Virus record (IMG/VR): IMGVR_UViG_3300042485_001429 | Span: 1 to 59,729 of that record | Direction: 5' to 3' (one strand) | Source: a virus | Length of the DNA stretch: 59,729 nucleotides | Shown: piece after piece, positions 25,765 through 33,798 of the stretch | Position numbering within the stretch: position 1 is the stretch's first letter | Layout: the number at the start of each line of letters is the position of its first letter | The notes under the pieces: model-generated | Seen by the model: the letters and a program-made list of their open reading frames with translations, nothing else | The model's database searches: none | Told to the model about the DNA's origin: nothing | Made by a program: the position numbers and the translations under genes

Positions 25765-28089
25765 TTAAAAGTTTAAGAGTAAATTTTCATCTTTCTTTAA
25801 TATAAATTCTATCGTCTTACCAAGTGCGTTTCTTGATATGTTAGGCTTGGTACCAAACGCAAAATCACCGTAGCAGTCTATCCACCTATAAAATTTGTTG
25901 TGAGATATCTTGTACTTGCCGTACTGACCCCAGTCTGGGTACTGTATAGAGAAGTCGTTGTACAGCTCCTGACCTAAAGACACAGCGTTTAGCCTTGTCA
26001 TGTAGTTGTCGGAACCAGTACACCACTCCCAGAAATCACCAGACGTTTCAGCGATAAACTTTCGTGTAGCAAGATTCTTAAACTCGCTTCTAGATAGTCC
26101 ACTAGACAGATAGAACTGTAGGTTTTGGATCATGTAGTTGTCAAAATTGTTCCACTCCTCGTCAGACCATCCAGTGAATAGCATGTGACCAAACTCACTC
26201 TCAGGAGTAAAGGACTTGGTGTAGTACTGCTTGAACTCAAGGTCCCACTTCCTTCTCTCAAATGAATTTCCTGCACCCTTGATCGCATAGTTTGTAGTTA
26301 TAACAATCTTTGGAGAGTATTCAAATGGGATGTGTATCTCGTCCTTGTTCTTCTTCTCAAGTGTTATTCCCTCAGTAATGATAGAGAACAACTTCTCGAA
26401 GTCAAAGTTACGTGCAACGTCATCAAAGACAAGTGTCTGCGTGTCTACCTGTACCCTTTGGTATGGGAAAGACTTCTGAAAACTAAATCCCTTGCCATCT
26501 ATAATAACCATCTTTTTCATGTGGCTTATAGACTTTACAAAGATACCCTTACCAGTACCACCCTCTGGATTATCGCTGATCACCTCGTCATTTAATATAA
26601 CCGCTGGTGAGTAGCTGGCTGGCTTGTGGCTGTGCATGAGGTAACCAAGTGTTGACTCCATAGACTTTAAACGCTCAGTGTTGTCGCCAGAAATATTTTT
26701 AATAAACACCCTAAACTCACAATCAACAACGCTTGACTTACTGAAGTCCCTGTTTATCTTTTGCTTCTCCCAAACATGGCCCGTAAGTTTTTTGTAGTCA
26801 ATACTAAATATATCATCCCGTGTAACCTTGACTGCACAGTTCTGATAGTACAGGTAAGCCTCGTCAGGAGTGTCAACCATAAACTCAGGCTCAATCTTTG
26901 CAACATAATTTAAGAAGGTCTCTTGAAAAAACTTAGTGTTCATAGCAAAGAAATTATATATAGACATGTCGTCTATAGCTAACAACTTCTCTAGCACAAA
27001 GTCCTTTATCATGTCCTCGTTAACATCGCTGATGGTATTGTTGACAACTCTAACAAAGACAAAGTTGTTTGATCCAACTGGGTAGTACTTATAGAACCCA
27101 TTTTTCTGTAAGTACAACCTAAATAAATGTGGGACCAAGTCAACCTTGCCCTTGCTAGATTTTGTCCAAAATTCATCTTCATTAATAGTAACGAATTCTG
27201 ATCCATCTACCTCAGATGCTGGGGCACCATTTAATATCTTATTCTTAATGGTGGCAATCTTTTCAGAATCCTCAAAAAACTTAGTATTGAATGATGCCTT
27301 GTTTCGATATGCACTAGATACTATTTGTGGTATCTCTCTAGCCATATCACCAGCAGTGTCATAAGACATAAGTACTAGTGTTGATAACGACTCTGAAATT
27401 CCATACTCGTTGTGTGCAGAGGCCAGTATGTATAGATTATTATTTCTCGACCCACTGACCATGCCATAGTTCTTCTCCCACCAAATAGACAGCCTCTTTG
27501 TGATGTCGTCCTCGTTTACGATAGTTATTGTTTTTACTAATGGCTTTTTATATTCTGGATCCTTCTCCATCTCATACCAAACCAAAGACAATTCATTAAC
27601 ATGGATATCAGGGTCATAGGACTCATAACACACCCTGCTTATGTTCTTGCAAGACACATCAAACTCCTTACAAAAGAAATGCTTCTGTAGTGACAGAAAA
27701 TATTTCTTATGGTTCATAGGGTCTTTTGGTATGCGGACCAACGCCTTCAGTCCATCACCAGATGGAGAGGTAAACACAGAGTATACATACTTATCGTTTA
27801 TCAATTCTAATCTTTTGTCCTCTATGTTTCCATCAAAACCATCGAAGTCTAAACAAATAAATCCACTGTGATCAACGATAGAGTTGTCTGCCCTCTTAGA
27901 GAAGGTGCCAGAAAAACATATCGCTGGCAACAACTTCTTCTTCTCGTTACGCATGTCTTTGTTTGTCTCAGACCTTACTAACTCAACGATGTCCTTTGAC
28001 TTGCCAGATCTTATCCTGTCTAGTGCAACATTGATGTCACGGTAGAATGGAGAAGATGTATCACTGATTGATTTAAAGTATGTTATCAT
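25765..28089 (-). CDS. Primase-helicase: VirE-N/BT4734-like domain fused to SF3 helicase
   Basis: 774 residues. The N-terminal ~170 carry a VirE-N/BT4734-like domain (HSGFICLDFDGF, SPSGDGLKALVRI, RVCYESYDPDI), a primase-related fold in Bacteroidota mobile elements. Residues ~480-640 are a superfamily 3 helicase: Walker A NPEGGTGKG with K514, Walker B TLVFDDV, sensor KIVITTNYA and an arginine-finger ERRKW near 612. The C-terminal ~100 residues look like a winged-helix D5-type tail. It is the main replication enzyme visible. No separate primase or DNA polymerase accompanies it. It starts at ATG 28089, 11 bases after the preceding gene. Confidence 0.85.
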   Translation of the reverse strand: MITYFKSISDTSSPFYRDINVALDRIRSGKSKDIVELVRSETNKDMRNEKKKLLPAICFSGTFSKRADNSIVDHSGFICLDFDGFDGNIEDKRLELINDKYVYSVFTSPSGDGLKALVRIPKDPMNHKKYFLSLQKHFFCKEFDVSCKNISRVCYESYDPDIHVNELSLVWYEMEKDPEYKKPLVKTITIVNEDDITKRLSIWWEKNYGMVSGSRNNNLYILASAHNEYGISESLSTLVLMSYDTAGDMAREIPQIVSSAYRNKASFNTKFFEDSEKIATIKNKILNGAPASEVDGSEFVTINEDEFWTKSSKGKVDLVPHLFRLYLQKNGFYKYYPVGSNNFVFVRVVNNTISDVNEDMIKDFVLEKLLAIDDMSIYNFFAMNTKFFQETFLNYVAKIEPEFMVDTPDEAYLYYQNCAVKVTRDDIFSIDYKKLTGHVWEKQKINRDFSKSSVVDCEFRVFIKNISGDNTERLKSMESTLGYLMHSHKPASYSPAVILNDEVISDNPEGGTGKGIFVKSISHMKKMVIIDGKGFSFQKSFPYQRVQVDTQTLVFDDVARNFDFEKLFSIITEGITLEKKNKDEIHIPFEYSPKIVITTNYAIKGAGNSFERRKWDLEFKQYYTKSFTPESEFGHMLFTGWSDEEWNNFDNYMIQNLQFYLSSGLSRSEFKNLATRKFIAETSGDFWEWCTGSDNYMTRLNAVSLGQELYNDFSIQYPDWGQYGKYKISHNKFYRWIDCYGDFAFGTKPNISRNALGKTIEFILKKDENLLLNF

Positions 28090-28099
28090 TTATTATATT

Positions 28100-28354
28100 T
28101 TATTGATTAGATAATTCTTCACTATATTCTACATTACCAATCGATATTAAATCCAAATCGGCAAATCGGCTTGAGGAGTATCCATGCCACATTAAACCAT
28201 TTTTAGTAGTTCCTTTGTTCCTTATTCCAGATATAATAAACACCCTCTGTTCATAAGAATTTATAAATTCATTCATGACACGGTACTCCCTACCATTCAC
28301 AATCTCTGCCCCTTCTGGTAATTTTTTGTCATTAATACAAACTACTTTCTTCAT
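28100..28354 (-). CDS. Small protein (unknown)
   Basis: 84 residues, beginning with a beta-rich KKVVCINDK segment and a short NGREYRV turn, as in small SH3-like phage proteins. It stands just ahead of the primase-helicase gene. Its DNA is AT-richer than the helicase gene. Function not recognised. Confidence 0.6.
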   Translation of the reverse strand: MKKVVCINDKKLPEGAEIVNGREYRVMNEFINSYEQRVFIISGIRNKGTTKNGLMWHGYSSSRFADLDLISIGNVEYSEELSNQ

Positions 28355-28355
28355 G

Positions 28356-28586
28356 TTAGTCTAAGTTTAAATTATATTCATTCAATATCTCTCTTATAGC
28401 ATCTCTTACTTTATCAGCCATGTCCCTCTCTTCAGATGTAGCTTCTCGTCTTTCAAAGGAACCATGCTTTGTTGCACTTCTGAGAAGTTGGTCTAAGTCC
28501 CACATGGCTAATTTCCACTTGTATCCATCTAAGGCCGTCCTTGCATCGTCTTGTTCTTCAAATTCATACTCAATAATTACTTTCAT
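28356..28586 (-). CDS. Small acidic protein (unknown)
   Basis: 76 residues: an N-terminal beta-strand with EYEFEEQDDA, then two amphipathic helices. It resembles widespread short phage proteins with an E/D-rich first strand and a DLDQLLR helix, but no function is assigned to that type. Its start overlaps the upstream gene by 4 bases (ATGA). Confidence 0.65.
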   Translation of the reverse strand: MKVIIEYEFEEQDDARTALDGYKWKLAMWDLDQLLRSATKHGSFERREATSEERDMADKVRDAIREILNEYNLNLD

Positions 28587-28978
28587 TTGTCCAGTTTTTT
28601 AGTTAATAAACTATCTCTATATGCTATCTCTTTCCTAATTAAATCAAGGTGCCAATCAACACCACCATAGTCAAGTACTGCCTCTAGGTAGTCATCATCC
28701 ATGTCAGCTATTGCTATCCAAGTTAGTGGGTCTTTACCATCCTTACCTCTGCTACCTCTCGTTGCATGTTGTCTGACAACCTCAAAGTCATCGTCTTCAT
28801 AAACATAATAAAGTTCAATCTTTGTCATGTCCATTGCACCATACCTACCATATTCATTACCTCCATCTGCCATAGCATCATTGGGGCAACTACACGTTAC
28901 ATAGTCATGCCTGTGTCTACTTACTAATACCTCATTACACTCAAGGCATTTTACTGAATTATATACTATCTGTCTCAT
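28583..28978 (-). CDS. Zinc-ribbon-like protein (DUF7695-type N-terminus)
   Basis: 131 residues. The N-terminus has CLEC (residues 14-17), then SRHRHDYVTCSC and DGGNEYGRYG. This two-knuckle ribbon with a following H-D-x-V pattern is known in small phage proteins of unknown function. The C-terminal part has acidic stretches and ends in a helical basic tail (HLDLIRKEIAYRDSLLTKK). It is coupled to the downstream gene by an ATGA overlap. Confidence 0.65.
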   Translation of the reverse strand: MRQIVYNSVKCLECNEVLVSRHRHDYVTCSCPNDAMADGGNEYGRYGAMDMTKIELYYVYEDDDFEVVRQHATRGSRGKDGKDPLTWIAIADMDDDYLEAVLDYGGVDWHLDLIRKEIAYRDSLLTKKLDK

Positions 28979-29022
28979 TTTTATAAGTTTTACTTGTTAA
29001 TTATTAGTTTTACAGTATAAGT

Positions 29023-29235
29023 TTATTTATTACGAGATACCCTGATCCAAAATTTATTTACTTTGTGTAATCCTAATTGTGAATTTAATTTTCTTGTTTC
29101 TTTATTTTGCATTCTTCCAGGTGTTACAACCCATACATCATCATTCCCATCAAATATCTTTATGTTTTGATTACGTAAATATTCTGAGATGTCCTTCATA
29201 GCAATTCTGGCTGAACATTTGTGTTTTGGTTTCAT
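29023..29235 (-). CDS. Small basic protein (unknown)
   Basis: 70 residues, Lys/Arg-rich (about one quarter), with KHKCSARIAM at the start and WIRVSRNK at the end. It may bind nucleic acid by composition alone. A 7-bp hairpin lies about 20 bases upstream of the start. Confidence 0.55.
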   Translation of the reverse strand: MKPKHKCSARIAMKDISEYLRNQNIKIFDGNDDVWVVTPGRMQNKETRKLNSQLGLHKVNKFWIRVSRNK

Positions 29236-29255
29236 ATCATTTCTATTTAATTAAT

Positions 29256-29272
29256 GTGGCAATTTTTGCCAC
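29256..29272 (-). other. Perfect 7-bp hairpin upstream of a small gene
   Basis: GTGGCAA and TTGCCAC flank a 3-base loop in a 109-base gap (29236-29344). The gap also holds two copies of ATATTAGCTA (29297-29306 and 29338-29347). There is no T-run after the stem on either strand, so it is more likely an operator or RNA-stability element than a terminator. Confidence 0.45.
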
Positions 29273-29344
29273 TTATCCTTTATCAAACTGTCTCATATAT
29301 TAGCTAAATTTGGGACAAATAGTTGTTAATAGCTAACATATTAG

Positions 29345-29722
29345 CTACATTCCTTTTGCAATTATCTTTAGCACTTCTAACCTCTCCTCATCTGTTAGTC
29401 TAGCAGGTAGCTCATACTCATCCTTGTTGTCCAACCTGCACTGCTCTACTTCTTCCCATAATGACTGAATATCATAACAAATAGGTTTTCCGTCATTAGT
29501 AGTTGCTTGGTCAATTGTTCCAACAGGGTCTCTCTCCCATAGATACCAACTAATCCAATCTGCTCCTTCTTTACCGTAGTAAACTTGACATAAAATCTCT
29601 ATCACTGAGGTATAATTATCTGAGAAATTAATAGTGTCTATATCTAATACATACAATGCATGTTCCTTGTCTGATTGTTTCCTAAGTCTATTTAAGATTT
29701 CTGTAAATACTTCTAGTTTCAT
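29345..29722 (-). CDS. Conserved-type phage protein (unknown)
   Basis: 125 residues, acidic, helical at both ends, with an aromatic centre (WISWYLWERD) and an ordinary loop containing NDGKPICYD. This layout recurs in short proteins from Bacteroidota phages and prophages with no assigned role. It overlaps the upstream gene by 4 bases. Confidence 0.65.
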   Translation of the reverse strand: MKLEVFTEILNRLRKQSDKEHALYVLDIDTINFSDNYTSVIEILCQVYYGKEGADWISWYLWERDPVGTIDQATTNDGKPICYDIQSLWEEVEQCRLDNKDEYELPARLTDEERLEVLKIIAKGM

Positions 29723-29925
29723 AGTTTCTCTATTTCTTGTTTAACTTCATTCCAATAAGTTACTTCAGCTTGTGAATCATTGTAAAATGACGCTACTTTT
29801 AATATCTCATCTACTGCTATCAAGGCACATTGTTTGCTCCAATAATTTCTTTTTTCAATATTAGATTGGAATAAACAATACCAATAACTATCGTATAAAT
29901 CTTTTGCTTTCTCTTGTGGTGTCAT
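29719..29925 (-). CDS. Small protein (unknown)
   Basis: 68 residues with many aromatic residues in the first half (LYDSYWYCLFQSN) and a helical remainder. It is coupled on both sides through 4-base overlaps, in the order P-loop ATPase, this gene, the 125-residue gene. Similar short ORFs begin MTPQEKAxxL in Bacteroidota phages. Confidence 0.6.
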   Translation of the reverse strand: MTPQEKAKDLYDSYWYCLFQSNIEKRNYWSKQCALIAVDEILKVASFYNDSQAEVTYWNEVKQEIEKL

Positions 29926-30359
29926 AGTTTTATTTTTTTTGGTGTTGCATCTAATATTTTAGATAGCTCATTAATTACTTCCTCGCTTGTTTCTTTTATT
30001 ATTGAAACACGTCTTTTAAATGCATTAGATTGTATAAAATCATCTATAGATATTTCTGATGAACATACAATAATTATTTTTGGAGATATATAAAATGATT
30101 CTTCATATGGCTTTTCTACCTTTACACCTTCAGCCATACTGCTATATATACCGTCTATATGTGATGCATCATCACAATCATCAATTATTATTAATTCAGT
30201 GTTTAAGTTACAAGAACGATAAAGAAACGGTCTATCATGCCTCCAATTTTTTCCTGAAATCCAAGTAACATTTTCTTTTTTATAAGAACTAGCTATCTCT
30301 TTAGCCTTCATTGTTTTTCCACTGTCGGCTTTACCTATTATTACTGTTATTTTATCCAT
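29922..30359 (-). CDS. Small P-loop ATPase
   Basis: 145 residues: Walker A GKADSGKT (9-16), Walker B LIIIDD (56-61), a sensor-1-like strand IIIVCSSE (95-102), and a paired-arginine segment FKRRVSI (114-120) at the place of an arginine finger. This is the core order of an AAA+/SF3-like domain in minimal form, without a recognisable DNA-binding domain. It could serve replication, packaging or defence. The gene is AT-richer than the recombination genes upstream, suggesting separate acquisition. Confidence 0.7.
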   Translation of the reverse strand: MDKITVIIGKADSGKTMKAKEIASSYKKENVTWISGKNWRHDRPFLYRSCNLNTELIIIDDCDDASHIDGIYSSMAEGVKVEKPYEESFYISPKIIIVCSSEISIDDFIQSNAFKRRVSIIKETSEEVINELSKILDATPKKIKL

Positions 30360-30468
30360 TGTTTTGCTTTTAAAGGTTAGTTAATCGGGAATATGATTGA
30401 TTTAAGGAATATTTCGAATTATTACCTATTTAAAGCATATATTACAAAAATGATGGTTTTTGTAAACT

Positions 30469-30657
30469 TTATTTAGCATTATCCCTATAGTCTATTATAA
30501 AACCAATGGCTACAATAATGTTCATGCCACAGGACATTAGTATCTCATGGATGTCAGCATACACATTTGTTGAAAGATGTACATGACCTACCATCCAAAA
30601 AGGTATGGACAAGTTTTGGCTTATCCATACCAATAGATATTTTGTGAAATGTTTCAG
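30469..30657 (-). CDS. Small membrane protein with probable CTG start
   Basis: 62 residues if begun at CTG 30657, 1 base after the upstream stop; a TTG lies further in, and the first ATG (30594) would remove the first hydrophobic segment. Two hydrophobic segments are seen: YLLVWISQNLSIPFWMVG and the later GMNIIVAIGFII, with a short charged C-terminus (DYRDNAK). It resembles two-pass small membrane proteins of Bacteroidota phages. The role is unknown; a holin-like or superinfection role is possible. Confidence 0.5.
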   Translation of the reverse strand: MKHFTKYLLVWISQNLSIPFWMVGHVHLSTNVYADIHEILMSCGMNIIVAIGFIIDYRDNAK

Positions 30658-30658
30658 T

Positions 30659-31111
30659 TTACTTAGTACTTATAAAACTAATAGCTGATGTACTTCCACT
30701 CATACTAAAAGAATATATTTCAGATCCACAAATTGAATCGTTTATTCTAATTTTAAGTGTGCTACAAGTTTTAAAGGCCTGTAAAATATCAGTATTAGCA
30801 AGTAAATTGTCAAGTATATAAACTGTTTCTTTATCTGAACTTATTGAGCCATCTACACTAAATTTCTTTGCTACTCCATTAATCATAAAAGCTAAATCTA
30901 TTGTTGGGGATTCATCACAATAATAACCTCCTGCCATATAAAAATATATCTCGTTATCAATATTTCCTAATCCAAGATAATCTATAGTTGAAGAATTTGC
31001 GTAACAATAACGATAAGGTTCATCGAAATCATTTTTTACATTTTTGTTTACCCATTGAGCATTTGCATTTAAACACAACATTACTCCTACACTCATCAAT
31101 AATTTTTTCAT
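30659..31111 (-). CDS. Secreted or periplasmic protein (unknown)
   Basis: 150 residues with a signal peptide: KK start, hydrophobic LLMSVGVMLCL, then NANA-QW as the likely cleavage region near residue 18. The mature part is beta-rich with cysteines that could pair. The fold is not recognised. Exported early-region phage proteins often alter the host envelope or block other phages (inference). The DNA is AT-rich compared with neighbours. Confidence 0.65.
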   Translation of the reverse strand: MKKLLMSVGVMLCLNANAQWVNKNVKNDFDEPYRYCYANSSTIDYLGLGNIDNEIYFYMAGGYYCDESPTIDLAFMINGVAKKFSVDGSISSDKETVYILDNLLANTDILQAFKTCSTLKIRINDSICGSEIYSFSMSGSTSAISFISTK

Positions 31112-31122
31112 TTTGTTTTATT

Positions 31123-31326
31123 TTAATTGTTATACAATAATTCTTTTAAGAGCCTATTTTCTTCTAGTAATTCATGGCACGACTCAGCGTCCTTGTACAT
31201 GTATATGCTAGAAATTAGACCCAATACTAGACCTATTACTATTCCTATTAAGGCTGAAATATACTCCTGTCTTTTTTCTTTTTCTTTTACCTCTTGAGTA
31301 ATTCTTCCCTTGATTATTTCTTTCAT
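31123..31326 (-). CDS. Small single-pass membrane protein
   Basis: 67 residues: a basic and acidic cytoplasmic N-terminus, one transmembrane helix (about residues 24-44, ALIGIVIGLVLGLISSIYM), and a polar tail with a leucine-rich end. It overlaps the next upstream gene by 4 bases. Unknown function. Confidence 0.6.
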   Translation of the reverse strand: MKEIIKGRITQEVKEKEKRQEYISALIGIVIGLVLGLISSIYMYKDAESCHELLEENRLLKELLYNN

Positions 31327-31535
31327 TTGATTTCTTTTTTTAATCGTTCAACGTAAAGAGTAGCGTCCATAAGCTCCTCCTGTAGATGCGTAAGCCAGTC
31401 TAATGGACTTAGGTCCGTTCTGTCAAGTGTGGTGTTGTATTTTTTGATTCCAGATGTCGATCTTCCTTTGAATGATTCTATTACCGAATCTACAATACTA
31501 TCTTGCCCATGGCTGAAGTTTGATTCCCATTTCAT
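31323..31535 (-). CDS. Conserved-type phage protein (all-alpha pyrophosphatase-like fragment?)
   Basis: 70 residues with KYNTTLDRTDLSPLDWL followed by HLQEELMDATLYVERLK. This KYxTTLxRxDLSxxDWLxHxxEExMD pattern recurs in short phage proteins; the EELMD helix resembles the metal-binding helix of MazG-like pyrophosphohydrolases, but other catalytic helices are not visible. It is preceded by a strong hairpin and T-run acting on the same strand. Confidence 0.6.
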   Translation of the reverse strand: MKWESNFSHGQDSIVDSVIESFKGRSTSGIKKYNTTLDRTDLSPLDWLTHLQEELMDATLYVERLKKEIK

Positions 31536-31556
31536 TTAATTAGATTTTAGATTTTT

Positions 31557-31593
31557 AAAAAAAAGGGTAGGCTATCCCATAAGATACCTACCC
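31557..31593 (-). terminator. Rho-independent terminator or attenuator (leftward)
   Basis: On the minus strand GGGTAGG pairs with CCTACCC (7 bp), extended by a 4-bp GATA/TATC helix across one bulge, then a run of 8 U. A shorter T-run on the plus side makes it partly bidirectional. It lies between the two-pass membrane gene (31643-31828) and the start of the gene at 31535, so it would cap the recombination genes and throttle those downstream. Confidence 0.7.
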
Positions 31594-31642
31594 AGAGTTT
31601 TTTCCAATTATGGTTGGTTAACCTCAGAAACTCTAACTGAAC

Positions 31643-31828
31643 CTATGAATTATCAGATTGATCGTTCAAGTCCATCCACATACCAATGTAAAATGGAGCA
31701 AAAATCCAACCCGTAATGATCGATAAGAATAAAAGCATAAAGAACTCAAATGCAGTTGCTTGATTCTTAAATGATACACCAAATGTAAACATCCCTGAAA
31801 ACATAAGGTAAAATAATAGCCACTCCAT
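31643..31828 (-). CDS. Small two-pass membrane protein
   Basis: 61 residues with two hydrophobic segments (residues ~2-18 and 27-50) around a short polar loop (SFKNQATA) and an acidic C-terminus. It is coupled to the ssDNA-binding gene (shared base, ATG/TAA region). Role unknown. Confidence 0.6.
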   Translation of the reverse strand: MEWLLFYLMFSGMFTFGVSFKNQATAFEFFMLLFLSIITGWIFAPFYIGMWMDLNDQSDNS

Positions 31829-32163
31829 TAGAATGGTAGGTCCTCCTCGACCTTTTCTTCTGGTGCAACAGCTGTTGGACTCTCTTGTGTGGTCTCAATT
31901 CTCCATGCCTCAAGTGTGTTGAAGTACTTCACATCACCAGTTGGACTCGTCCACTCTCTACCACGCAAGTTAAATGACACCTCGACAGACATACCCTCCT
32001 TCAAATTGGTTAGCTCGTCACACTTGTCTTGCATAACTTGAAATGAGATTTGTTGTGGGTACATGTCATCAATAGATGTTAGTACAAAATCACGCTTGCG
32101 AAACTTGTCATTGATGACATTCGTCTCGCCAATCATCTTAATTGTTCCTTTAATTTTAAACAT
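31828..32163 (-). CDS. DUF3127-like single-stranded DNA-binding protein
   Basis: 111 residues. The OB-fold-like body (IKGTIKMIGETNVIND, KRDFVLTS, QISFQVM, EGMSVEVSFNLRGREW) followed by a flexible acidic tail ending EEDLPF is the layout of DUF3127 proteins, which replace or supplement SSB in Bacteroidota phages. The DLPF ending resembles SSB tails that recruit partner enzymes. It overlaps the exonuclease gene, placing it in a recombination cassette. Confidence 0.8.
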   Translation of the reverse strand: MFKIKGTIKMIGETNVINDKFRKRDFVLTSIDDMYPQQISFQVMQDKCDELTNLKEGMSVEVSFNLRGREWTSPTGDVKYFNTLEAWRIETTQESPTAVAPEEKVEEDLPF

Positions 32164-32920
32164 TTTTGTTTTTTAATAAATTAGAATAAAAAATTGCATA
32201 CTTCTCGGCAGTAGCTAGCCGTTTGTCCATCTTGACAATGTCTTTATCTGTAAGTTCAACGCTAAACACAGTGGCCCTCAAGTTGTCGTCTAGGTGCTCC
32301 ATGTAGTGTAGGCTGTCGTCCTCATAATCAGGCTTCAACTCCTCAGGTGTGGTGGTAAGAATAAATGCTACCTCGCCATTACACCATTTATCGCCAGTCA
32401 TCTTAGTCATAATATAGAGATAATGTTTTACTTGCCACTCATAGTTTGGGTCGTAGGCCTGCTCAATAGTCTTGGGAAAAGTCTTTTTCGACCAAGAGGA
32501 CTTTATGTCGATTATCTTCTTATTCTCACAATCAACAATGTCAGGATGACCAACCGATATACCATGCGATATGTGGTAGTACTTATCAAACTCAGCTTGT
32601 TTATGGTAGTTAGTAAAGAAAATCCTATTGTATATGTCAATAGATTCTTGCTCAACGTCCCATCCCTTTTGAGTCTTAGGGTTTGAAAATGATTCAGTGT
32701 ACCCATAGAACTCCCTATTGATGTACTCCTCGATAAGGGTCTTTGCACCCTTGCTCAGTTGAACCTCTCCTGCTTTTTGTTGCAGTTGGTCACGCTTAAT
32801 TGCTTGAGCACTAGTAAGTTTAATCTTTGATAGCAGTTCGTCAAGTTGGGCTTGCTGTATGTCAGTCAACCCATCGTCCCCCATAAATAACGGGGAGCAC
32901 GATGATGACCTAATCTTCAT
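32156..32920 (-). CDS. PD-(D/E)XK exonuclease (recombination, lambda-exo/YqaJ type)
   Basis: 254 residues. Nuclease core: E90 in the helix of WDVEQESIDIYN, then GHPDIVD (D127) and IIDIKSS (D138, K140), the spacing of PD-(D/E)XK exonucleases that resect DNA ends. A helical N-terminus of ~80 residues precedes it. Neighbours are the ssDNA-binding protein downstream and a conserved 160-residue partner upstream, both overlapping it, which looks like a phage recombination module without a classical annealing protein. Confidence 0.75.
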   Translation of the reverse strand: MKIRSSSCSPLFMGDDGLTDIQQAQLDELLSKIKLTSAQAIKRDQLQQKAGEVQLSKGAKTLIEEYINREFYGYTESFSNPKTQKGWDVEQESIDIYNRIFFTNYHKQAEFDKYYHISHGISVGHPDIVDCENKKIIDIKSSWSKKTFPKTIEQAYDPNYEWQVKHYLYIMTKMTGDKWCNGEVAFILTTTPEELKPDYEDDSLHYMEHLDDNLRATVFSVELTDKDIVKMDKRLATAEKYAIFYSNLLKNKNV

Positions 32921-33392
32921 TTGTAAACATTTTAATTTGATCAGCCGTCAGTGTGTACTGCTTCTGAATCTTCTCGATCGTAGTACGCCCCGACTTTACA
33001 GACTCAACAGCTACGGGTAGCTTCTCGTCAGGTAGTGATGGTAGCTCCTTCTTTGGCAAGGGTCGTGTGCTGAATCTCAGTGCGTCAACCATGCCTTGAG
33101 GACTCTTTACCTTCTCGACAGACAATACTATCTGCTTGGAGGTGTAGTCGTCAGGGTTGAATGAATTAAAGAATGTCTCCAACCTCTTGAAATTTGTTCT
33201 GTTAGAGACCATGCTCTTCTCAAATTCCTTGAGCTTGATGAACACCTTGTCCTCCTTGCCCATCTCACCAACCATTACGTCTTGGTATATCTTTTCAATT
33301 GTTACGATAGTGGGCTCGTACTTCCCGTTGACCTCCAAGTCCCAACTTCCTAGGTACTTGTTGTCCTTCATTAAATTTCTCCAGTGTGACAT
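32910..33392 (-). CDS. Conserved phage protein of the exonuclease cassette
   Basis: 160 residues. The start (YLGSWDLEVNGKYEPTIVTIEKI) and middle (SNRTNFKRLETFFNS, then QIVLSVEKVKSPQGMVDALR) match a short, widespread phage protein type with an OB-like beta core that often lies next to recombination nucleases. The last ~50 residues are a Lys-rich helical tail. It may be a DNA-binding annealing or accessory factor; this is inference from context. Confidence 0.65.
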   Translation of the reverse strand: MSHWRNLMKDNKYLGSWDLEVNGKYEPTIVTIEKIYQDVMVGEMGKEDKVFIKLKEFEKSMVSNRTNFKRLETFFNSFNPDDYTSKQIVLSVEKVKSPQGMVDALRFSTRPLPKKELPSLPDEKLPVAVESVKSGRTTIEKIQKQYTLTADQIKMFTNED

Positions 33393-33405
33393 ATTTGATT
33401 TTTTT

Positions 33406-33798
33406 TTACAAATTTGATAATAATTTATTGAATTCCAAGCGAAAATCTACATTTTTTTTTAACAATTCCTCTCTCTTCCTTAAGATAATGTCTATCTGAG
33501 TAGTGTTGTTGTCTAAAATTGCATGTCTCATTAGGCCGTTGTAGTACTCTATCCTATTGTCGTTAGTTTGGATGTTTACCATGACAACCCCCGATTCCCA
33601 TCCCATATTTTCAAATATGTGTAGCTGTTCAGGGGTTATGTCATCGTAACTATCAGTATACGTCATCGTGTTCTTGACAACAATACTTTCGTCTTTGGTG
33701 AATCTCTCAATCTTCACCCCTCGGTCGATGTACCACTCGCTGTATGCGGTGCGGTACAAAGACCGACTTGGCTTACTTACGTCTTCCCAAGCTTTCAT
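33406..33798 (-). CDS. Protein of unknown function
   Basis: 130 residues with an aromatic N-terminus (SEWYIDRGV), an acidic central segment and a long basic-acidic C-terminal helix (RKREELLKKNVDFRLEF). It overlaps the upstream secreted-protein gene by 4 bases. A T-run of 9-10 bases follows its stop. No family recognised. Confidence 0.6.
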   Translation of the reverse strand: MKAWEDVSKPSRSLYRTAYSEWYIDRGVKIERFTKDESIVVKNTMTYTDSYDDITPEQLHIFENMGWESGVVMVNIQTNDNRIEYYNGLMRHAILDNNTTQIDIILRKREELLKKNVDFRLEFNKLLSNL

